The position numbers and the translations under genes are program-made. From Candidatus Omnitrophota bacterium (GTDB lineage: Bacteria; Omnitrophota; Gorgyraeia; Zapsychrales; Zapsychraceae), in contig JACRHQ010000088.1 of assembly GCA_016217585.1 (NCBI GenBank), positions 1 to 13,321 on the forward strand: a stretch of DNA of 13,321 nt, written 5' to 3'. The notes under the pieces were generated by a model. That model had not been told where the DNA came from and searched no databases. It worked only from the letters and a program-made list of their open reading frames with translations. Positions 7,557 to 13,321 of this stretch are shown one piece after another; positions within the stretch are counted from its first letter, which is position 1, and every line of letters starts with the position of its first letter.

Positions 7557-8351
7557 ATGGCGCAGGATTTACTTGCCCTGGGGGATTTGACGGTTACGGT
7601 CAGGGAGGCCGGCAAGGAAAAGACCCTGCTGGATAATGTCAGCCTCAAGATGGCGGCGTTGGGGATAACGGCGCTCGTCGGCGGCTCCGGCAGCGGCAAG
7701 ACGACGACGGGGCTGGCCATCCTGCGGCTTCTTCCGCCGGGGTTGATTATCCGGCAGGGGCGCGTTTTGTTTCTCGGTGAGGATCTTCTTGGCGTTTCAA
7801 CGGAGCGGATACGGGATATCCGCGGCAAGGACATCGCCATGATTTTTCAGGAACCGCTTCACGCGTTTAATCCCGTTTTTTCCATCGGCTATCAGATTGA
7901 AGAAGTTTTGCAGGTCCACAGCCGGCTTAACCTCCGTCAGCGCCGGGAGAGGGTGTTGGAACTTTTGGATATGGTCGGTCTGCCCGATCCGAAACGGACC
8001 GCCGGCAGCTATCCGCATCAGTTAAGCGGCGGGATGCGCCAGCGGGCCATGATCGCCCAGGCGATGGCCGGCGACCCGAAACTGATCATTGCCGACGAGC
8101 CGACGAGCAATCTGGACGTCACGTTGCAGGCGAGGATTATGGAATTATTCCGCCGGTTGAAAGACAAATTTAACCTTTCGATTTTATTGATCACGCATGA
8201 TTTGGGGATGGTCGCCCGCATGGCCGACCAGGTGGCGGTTATGAAGGAGGGGAAGGTTGTCGAAGAGGGAGCGACAAAACAGGTGCTTGGGAACCCGCGG
8301 CATGAGTACACGCGGGCGCTGATGGCGGCGTCAGGGTTGTCCCGGGAGTAG
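7557..8351 (+). CDS. ABC transporter ATP-binding protein, OppD/DppD-type (short form)
   Basis: Cytoplasmic ATPase that energises the importer. All nucleotide-binding motifs are present: Walker A GGSGSGKT (42-49), Q-loop Gln98, signature LSGGMRQR (156-163), Walker B LIIADEP (176-182), D-loop NLD (185-187) and switch His214. At 264 residues it stops soon after the NPRHEYTRALM motif that is the hallmark of the Opp/Dpp ATPase family. The roughly 60-residue C-terminal extension, with Cys-rich motif, found in many OppD and DppD proteins is missing. The ATG directly abuts the stop of the permease gene and a GGGGAGG stretch lies in its tail. It is expected to pair with the next ATPase as a heterodimer. 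Confidence 0.95.
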   Translation: MAQDLLALGDLTVTVREAGKEKTLLDNVSLKMAALGITALVGGSGSGKTTTGLAILRLLPPGLIIRQGRVLFLGEDLLGVSTERIRDIRGKDIAMIFQEPLHAFNPVFSIGYQIEEVLQVHSRLNLRQRRERVLELLDMVGLPDPKRTAGSYPHQLSGGMRQRAMIAQAMAGDPKLIIADEPTSNLDVTLQARIMELFRRLKDKFNLSILLITHDLGMVARMADQVAVMKEGKVVEEGATKQVLGNPRHEYTRALMAASGLSRE

Positions 8352-8354
8352 ACG

Positions 8355-9257
8355 ATGCTTTTACAATTAAAACATATCAGGAAAATTTTTCCCACCGCCG
8401 GTGGGGCCGCCGGCGGATTTTTAGGCCGTCCCCAGTCTTTCGTCCGGGCCGTCGATGACGTGGACCTGGATATCCGGCAGGGAGAAAACCTCGGGCTTGT
8501 CGGTGAGTCCGGTTGCGGCAAGACGACGCTGGGCCGGATTATCCTCAAACTGCTTGCCGCCGACAGCGGCGCGATTGTCTTTGAGGGCGAGGATATATCA
8601 TCGACCGCCGGCCGGGATTTGAAGAAATACCGCCGGGCCATGCAGATGGTCTTTCAGGACCCGCACAGCAGCCTGGACCCGCGCTGGAGCGTGCGCCGTA
8701 TCCTGCAGGAGGCGACGACGCTCGTCCCGGATCTGTATCCCGGCGCGCGGCAAAAAGGTGAATGCATCGAGCGGCTGCTTGCCGCCGTGGGGTTAAGCGG
8801 GCAGGCCCAGGACCGCTTCCCCCATGAATTTTCCGGCGGGGAACGCCAGCGCATTGCGATCGCCCGCGCGCTTATCCCTAACCCGCGGCTGCTTGTGCTG
8901 GATGAAGCGGTTTCCTCCCTGGATGTCCTGATCCAGGAACAAATCCTCGGCCTTTTGGCAGAACTGCAGAAAAAATTCGACATGACGTATCTTTTCATTT
9001 CGCATAACGTACGCGTGGTGGCGAAGGTCAGCCGGCGCATCGCGGTCATGTATCAGGGAAGAATTGTCGAGTCCGCCGCTACCCAGGAGCTTTTGCATAA
9101 TCCGCTGCATTCTTACACGAAGGAACTGCTGGCCGCGGCGGTGGAATATAAAGCAAGTCCCAAACCGGTAGGCTCCCTCTGGGAGGAAACGGCCGTCACG
9201 ATTAACCCGCAGGCCCGTCTCGTTGATCAAGGCAACGGTCACCTGCTTTTGCGATAA
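8355..9257 (+). CDS. ABC transporter ATP-binding protein, OppF/DppF-type
   Basis: Second cytoplasmic ATPase of the importer, 300 residues, close to the family norm. Motifs in order: Walker A GESGCGKT (50-57), Q-loop Gln101 in MVFQDP, signature FSGGERQR (159-166), Walker B LLVLDEA (179-185), D-loop SLD (188-190) and switch His217. The family ending with NPLHSYTKELL (about 249-259) is present. The N-terminal region carries the typical OppF insertion between the first strand and Walker A, with a Gly/Ala-rich stretch at 15-24. The Walker B is followed by EAVSS instead of the usual EPVS. The start is supported by GGGAG at 8344-8348, six bases from the ATG. The stop is 16 nt from the next start, and the ORF frame upstream of 9274 overlaps this gene. 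Confidence 0.95.
   Translation: MLLQLKHIRKIFPTAGGAAGGFLGRPQSFVRAVDDVDLDIRQGENLGLVGESGCGKTTLGRIILKLLAADSGAIVFEGEDISSTAGRDLKKYRRAMQMVFQDPHSSLDPRWSVRRILQEATTLVPDLYPGARQKGECIERLLAAVGLSGQAQDRFPHEFSGGERQRIAIARALIPNPRLLVLDEAVSSLDVLIQEQILGLLAELQKKFDMTYLFISHNVRVVAKVSRRIAVMYQGRIVESAATQELLHNPLHSYTKELLAAAVEYKASPKPVGSLWEETAVTINPQARLVDQGNGHLLLR
8391..8416 (+). repeat. Pair of GC-rich palindromes early in the second ATPase gene
   Basis: CCCACC GCC GGTGGG (8391-8405) is a perfect 6-bp stem with a 3-nt loop. It is immediately followed by CCGCCGGCGG (8407-8416), a perfect 10-bp palindrome. Both lie in the coding region about 37-60 nt after the start codon and encode the Gly/Ala-rich stretch. They could form RNA structure near the start of the gene or may simply follow from the codons used. 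Confidence 0.4.
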
Positions 9258-9273
9258 ACAGGAAAACCATGCA

Positions 9274-11496
9274 ATGACGGAATGGTTCTGGAAACGATTA
9301 AGCTTTCTGGCCGGCTGGCTGGCGATCGCGTTTTTGTTTGGCTGTCTTTTTCTTGCCGCGAGCATCGAGATCAAAGACCTGGACTTGTGGCTGCATCTTG
9401 GCGCGGGCCGTTATATCCTCGAGCATCACCGCATTCCCTTGCAGGATATTTTTTCCTGCACGGTCAGCGGTACCCCCTGGATTAACCATGAATGGCTGTT
9501 CCAGGTCCTCGTCTGGTCGGTGTACCAGTCGGCCGGCTTTGACGGTCTGATTGGCCTGCAAATCCTGGTCATCGCCGTGACTTTCGCGCTTCTTTTAATG
9601 CTGGGGTATGACCGTGAACGCCAGTCGGGCGCGGTCTTTGTTCTTCTCCTGGTGATTTTGATCTACCAGTTCCGCTTTACCCTCCGTCCGGAGATTTTCA
9701 GTTTGCTGTTTTTTGTCGTGGATGTTTATATCCTGGCCTTTCATTTGAACAGCCGGCGGGCGCTCTGGGCGTTATTCCTGGTCCAGGTTTTATGGACCAA
9801 TATGCACGGGTTCTTTATCCTGGGACCTGTTCTGGTCGGCACGCAGTGGCTCGGCGAGTGGACCAAACGGCGCGTCCGGCTTCCGTGGGAATGGAATAAA
9901 ACCGGCCGCCTGAATAACCGGGAATATCATCAGCTTAAAGAATTGTGTCTTGTCGTTCTGCTGGCCTGTTTATTCAACCCCAACTTCCTCAAAGGCGCCT
10001 TGTATCCTTTGCGTGTTTTTCTGTCTCTTCCCGGAGACAGCCGGGTATTTTTTCAGCACATCCAGGAATTGCATCCGCCGTTGTCATGGGCCACCGTTTT
10101 TTCCCTTGACCATCAGGGTTATTTTAAAATTTTAATCTTGATTTCCTTTTTGGGGTTTATCTGGAACTTCCGGCGTCTTGATGTCGGGATGCTTTTGTTG
10201 TGGTTGATTTTTCTGGTGTTCTCGCTGCAGGCGGTACGCAACATGGTCTTTTTCGCCTTTGTCGCGTATCTGGCGTTTTTGGCCAACAACCGTGATTTTT
10301 CGCCGGCCCGGATGTTGCGCCTGCGGCTGCCCTGGCCGCATTGCGCCCATTGGGCGGTCATCGGCTTTAAGGTAGTTCTGATTGTCTGGATGGTCCGTTT
10401 TATCGATCAGAATTCCTTGCGGGGTTATTATGACTTCGACCATTACCGTCGTAAAAGCGAATTCGGCGGGATTTCCTTGCGCAACTATCCCTATAAAGCG
10501 GTCAATTTCCTGGTGGCCAATAATATTCGGGGGAATTTTTTCAATGATTTCAACTCAGGGGCGTATCTGATCGGAAGGACTTTCCCGAATATCCGGGTGT
10601 TTATCGACGGACGCACCGAGGAATACGGCGCTAATTTTTTCAAAACGTATGAAAAGATATGGAAGGGGGACCGCGCGGCGTTTGAGCATGCCGCGGCAGA
10701 CTACCGGTTGACGGGGGCGTTCCTCAACTCCGTCTATGTGCCGGCCCCGGCCGAGTTTTTGTCGTATCTTTATGAGCGCAAGGACTGGGTCCTGGTATAT
10801 TTCGACGATGACGCGGCGATTTTTTTGCGGGATGTGCCTGAAAATAAGGGGTGGATTGAGCGTTACGCCATGGATTTATCACGCTGGCAGACGCCCCCGG
10901 CCGACCTGTTGAAATTGGGCTTGTATAAGGCAACGCCTTATCGTTATGTCAATCGGGCGTATGCCTTGTTTAACATGAAGTTCTACGATAAAGCCCTTCG
11001 GGAAGCGGAGGAGGGGCTGAAGGTTGAGCCTTATAATGCCGAGCTCTACATGCTCCTGGGCAAGATCGCTTTGAAAGAAAAGAATTATGGGGAAGCCTTT
11101 GAGCAGTTGAGGAAAGCCAGGCTGATCGACCCCTCCGACGTGTGGACGCGTTATTACCTGGCGCTTTCTTTTTACCGCCTCGGGGAGATCCCGCGGGCCC
11201 GGGAGCAATGTCAATGGGTTCTCGCCCGGCGGCCGGACCATGCCAAGGCGTTATATTTGATGGCGATGATTTACGCGCAGGGGAAGGATTACGCGGTTTT
11301 TGAAGAATTCCTGAAGAAAGCGGTCCTCCTGGAACCGCAGGCGACTGATGAGCTGGTTAATATTGCCGAGACACTTTCCCGGCAGGGACAGTACGCGAGG
11401 GCCAAAGAAGTTTATGCCTTAGCGCTTGCAGCGGGGCCGGCAAATGATAAGATAAAAAAAGCGTTGGAAGAAATGGAAACGGACACCAAGAGATAA
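9274..11496 (+). CDS. Multi-pass membrane protein with GT-C-like layout and C-terminal TPRs (paralog 1)
   Basis: Predicted 740-residue protein of unknown function. Residues 11-30 are the first membrane helix. An acidic extracytoplasmic segment follows (EIKDLDLWLH, 32-41, then GRYI and IPLQDIFSC), reminiscent of the DxD motif in the first loop of GT-C glycosyltransferases, and PWINHEWL (68-75). Many further membrane helices run to about residue 375, including QVLWTNMHGF (171-180). A soluble, probably extracytoplasmic domain contains FFNDFNSGAYLIGR (422-435) and VFIDGRTEEYG (442-452). The end holds about five TPR-like units (about 555-726). ATG 9274 is chosen over TTG 9223 because AGGAAA sits at 9260-9265 and the earlier start would overlap the ATPase gene. 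A near-identical-layout paralog follows 3 nt later. A lipid-linked sugar transferase or other envelope glycan role is plausible but is inference. Confidence 0.7.
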   Translation: MTEWFWKRLSFLAGWLAIAFLFGCLFLAASIEIKDLDLWLHLGAGRYILEHHRIPLQDIFSCTVSGTPWINHEWLFQVLVWSVYQSAGFDGLIGLQILVIAVTFALLLMLGYDRERQSGAVFVLLLVILIYQFRFTLRPEIFSLLFFVVDVYILAFHLNSRRALWALFLVQVLWTNMHGFFILGPVLVGTQWLGEWTKRRVRLPWEWNKTGRLNNREYHQLKELCLVVLLACLFNPNFLKGALYPLRVFLSLPGDSRVFFQHIQELHPPLSWATVFSLDHQGYFKILILISFLGFIWNFRRLDVGMLLLWLIFLVFSLQAVRNMVFFAFVAYLAFLANNRDFSPARMLRLRLPWPHCAHWAVIGFKVVLIVWMVRFIDQNSLRGYYDFDHYRRKSEFGGISLRNYPYKAVNFLVANNIRGNFFNDFNSGAYLIGRTFPNIRVFIDGRTEEYGANFFKTYEKIWKGDRAAFEHAAADYRLTGAFLNSVYVPAPAEFLSYLYERKDWVLVYFDDDAAIFLRDVPENKGWIERYAMDLSRWQTPPADLLKLGLYKATPYRYVNRAYALFNMKFYDKALREAEEGLKVEPYNAELYMLLGKIALKEKNYGEAFEQLRKARLIDPSDVWTRYYLALSFYRLGEIPRAREQCQWVLARRPDHAKALYLMAMIYAQGKDYAVFEEFLKKAVLLEPQATDELVNIAETLSRQGQYARAKEVYALALAAGPANDKIKKALEEMETDTKR

Positions 11497-11499
11497 CAG

Positions 11500-13321
11500 A
11501 TGACCGATAATTTCTGGAGAAAATTCAGTTACGGGATCGGGTTGCTGCCGCTGGGCATGATCTTCGGCCTTGTTTATTACCTGGCCCATCTCGAGGTCAA
11601 GGACCTGGACCTTTGGCTTCACATCGGTGTCGGCAGGTTCATCGCCACCCACCATTTTATCCCTGATTACGATTTCCTTTCCTGCACGATCGCCGGCGCC
11701 CCGTGGATCAACCACGAATGGCTTTTCCAGGTCATGGTTTACAATATTTTCCAGCGCTGGGGCCCCGACGGCCTTATCCAGATGCAGGTCGTCATCGTGA
11801 CCTTGACGATGTCTCTGCTGCTCTTTCTGGGTTACAACAAAGACAAGCAGCTCATGGTGATTTTTTTGCTATACCTGGTCGCGATGGCTTATAGCCAGCG
11901 TTTTACGATACGTCCGGATCTTTACAGTCTGTTTTTTTTCACATTTTATATCTTTGTTCTTTCCATGCATATCGACAAGAGATGGGCCCCCGCGGCGCTG
12001 GTGGTCGCGCAGATCTTGTGGACCAATATGCACGGGTTTTTCTTCTTCGGTCCGCTTTTTGTCCTCATCGGGATTGTCTCGGAGTGGCTGAAACGTCACG
12101 TCCGGCTTCCCTTTGAGTGGAATGGATCAGGACGGTTGACGGATGAAGAATCGGGCAGGCTGAAATTTATCTTTGTTTTTGTCCTCCTGGCTTCTCTGGT
12201 CAATCCTTCCACGTTCCAGGGGGCGTGGTATCCGGTGAGGGTTTTCTTTTCCCTGGCCGGCGAGAACAAAATATTTTTCCAGTATATCCAGGAACTTCAG
12301 CGGCCGGTCACCTGGGGGACCCTTTTTACCGACAACGATTTTATGTATTACAAGTTCCTGATTCTTTTGTCGGTCATAACATTTGTCTTCAACCGCCGGC
12401 GGATCGATATAAGCGCTTTATTGTTCTGGCTGGTTTTTCTTGTATTTTCCGTCAAGGCCGCGCGCAACACGGCCTTCTTCGCCTTCGCCGCGTATCTGGT
12501 CAGCATCACCAATATCCTCAATATTTCCCACGAGGATATTGTCCCGTTGCGGTTTACAGACCGGAAGTTTATGCACCTGACATCCGCGGTGGTAAAACTG
12601 CTCTTCTTTGTCTGGATCTTGCAGGGGGTCCAGGGGACATCGCTCAGCGGTTATTACGATTTCGACAAGTATGAGCGTAAAAGCGAGTTCGGCGGGATTA
12701 CGCAGAGAAACTACCCTGACAAGGCGGTCGATTTCCTTTTGGCCAACCATATCCGCGGTAATTTTTTCAATGACTTCAATTCCGGCGCGTATCTGGTGGG
12801 GCGCGCTTCGCCGGACATCAAGGTCTTTATCGACGGGCGCACGGAAGTTTACGGCGGCAAGTTTTTTGAGCGTTACCGTAAAATCTGGGAGGAAGGCGAC
12901 AGCGCTTTATTCGAACCGATGGTGGAAAAGCACAAAATCACGGGTGCTTTGCTTAATTCCGTCAAGCAGCATATCCCTGAGAAGATTTTAAATTATTTTT
13001 ACAATAACAAAGACTGGGTCCCCGTGTATTTTGATTATGATGCCGTGATTTTCCTGCGCCGCGTGCCGGAAAATCAGGAATATATCGACCGGTTTGCCAT
13101 TGATATGGCGAAGTGGCAGCCGCGCGTCCTGGATATTCTGAAAATCGGGACCAGCCCCGTGATGCCGTTTCCCAATTATTTTCGGGCCTTTACGCTGGAG
13201 TCTCTGGGGCTGGATGAGCCGGCCCTCGCGGAGGCGCTGGAGGCGGTCAAGATCTCGCCTGGTTACGGGGAAATCCACGAGCTTATAGGAAAAATTTATG
13301 CCAAGCGCAAGGACTACAAGC
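11500..13321 (+). CDS. Multi-pass membrane protein with GT-C-like layout (paralog 2, partial)
   Basis: I read 607 codons from ATG 11500 to the window edge without a stop, so the 3' end is missing. The protein is a tandem paralog of the preceding one. Key motifs fall at the same residue numbers in both: VKDLDLWLH (33-41), PWINHEWL (68-75), QILWTNMHGF (171-180), FFNDFNSGAYL (422-432) and VFIDGRTE (442-449). In residues 31-75, I count 30 of 45 identical. It has a first helix at about 11-30 and multiple membrane helices to about 375. The soluble domain with FIDGR follows, and the visible end (about 560-607) begins a TPR-like region. The ribosome site is weak, and the start is 3 nt after the previous stop, so translational coupling is likely. 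Function is unknown; the same glycan-transfer inference applies. Confidence 0.72.
   Translation, partial: MTDNFWRKFSYGIGLLPLGMIFGLVYYLAHLEVKDLDLWLHIGVGRFIATHHFIPDYDFLSCTIAGAPWINHEWLFQVMVYNIFQRWGPDGLIQMQVVIVTLTMSLLLFLGYNKDKQLMVIFLLYLVAMAYSQRFTIRPDLYSLFFFTFYIFVLSMHIDKRWAPAALVVAQILWTNMHGFFFFGPLFVLIGIVSEWLKRHVRLPFEWNGSGRLTDEESGRLKFIFVFVLLASLVNPSTFQGAWYPVRVFFSLAGENKIFFQYIQELQRPVTWGTLFTDNDFMYYKFLILLSVITFVFNRRRIDISALLFWLVFLVFSVKAARNTAFFAFAAYLVSITNILNISHEDIVPLRFTDRKFMHLTSAVVKLLFFVWILQGVQGTSLSGYYDFDKYERKSEFGGITQRNYPDKAVDFLLANHIRGNFFNDFNSGAYLVGRASPDIKVFIDGRTEVYGGKFFERYRKIWEEGDSALFEPMVEKHKITGALLNSVKQHIPEKILNYFYNNKDWVPVYFDYDAVIFLRRVPENQEYIDRFAIDMAKWQPRVLDILKIGTSPVMPFPNYFRAFTLESLGLDEPALAEALEAVKISPGYGEIHELIGKIYAKRKDYK

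Noticed and set aside
9223..9273. Earlier TTG start for membrane paralog 1
   Set aside because: Overlaps the ATPase gene, while ATG 9274 has an AGGAAA site and gives an N-terminus (MTEWFWKR) like that of paralog 2 (MTDNFWRK).
12225..12674. Open frame of 149 codons in another frame within paralog 2
   Set aside because: The frame starting at ATG 11500 is open throughout and matches paralog 1 residue by residue, so this is an overlap shadow.

Overview
The window is bacterial and consistent with a Gram-negative, probably uncultured lineage. Shine-Dalgarno-like sites precede most starts, there is a sigma70-type promoter, a secreted solute-binding protein lacks a lipobox cysteine, and the first gene is an O-antigen ligase/polymerase-type protein. 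The pgk-tpiA-secG run, the peptide-type ABC transporter and the large membrane proteins with TPRs remind me of Candidatus Omnitrophota or a related PVC-type lineage. That placement is an impression from gene style, not a demonstrated one.

Region 1 (1-1261), AT-rich: the 3' end of a Wzy/WaaL-type membrane protein, followed almost without a gap by a small membrane-anchored TPR protein. This looks like the end of a surface-polysaccharide transcription unit. Region 2 (1262-1381): a short intergenic gap holding a near-consensus promoter (TTGACA, 16-bp spacer, TATAAT) and the leader of the next unit. Region 3 (1382 to the window end), visibly more GC-rich: ten same-strand genes with junctions between an 8-base overlap and a 16-base gap, and no obvious internal terminator. 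In order they are pgk, tpiA, secG, a peptide/oligopeptide-type substrate-binding protein, two permeases, two ATPases (a complete five-part Opp/Dpp-like importer), and two tandem paralogous multi-pass membrane proteins with C-terminal TPRs. The second paralog runs off the window edge and is open to the last base.

How they could work together: pgk and tpiA supply lower-glycolysis enzymes, secG a subunit of the Sec translocon, and the importer brings in peptides or a similar solute. The two large membrane proteins have the layout of GT-C-like glycosyltransferases (acidic DLD motif in the first extracytoplasmic loop, many membrane segments, a soluble domain with an FIDGR motif, then TPRs), but no characterised homologue can be named from sequence alone. 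They are the least explained part of the window. No RNA genes, insertion sequences, CRISPR arrays or phage genes were seen.
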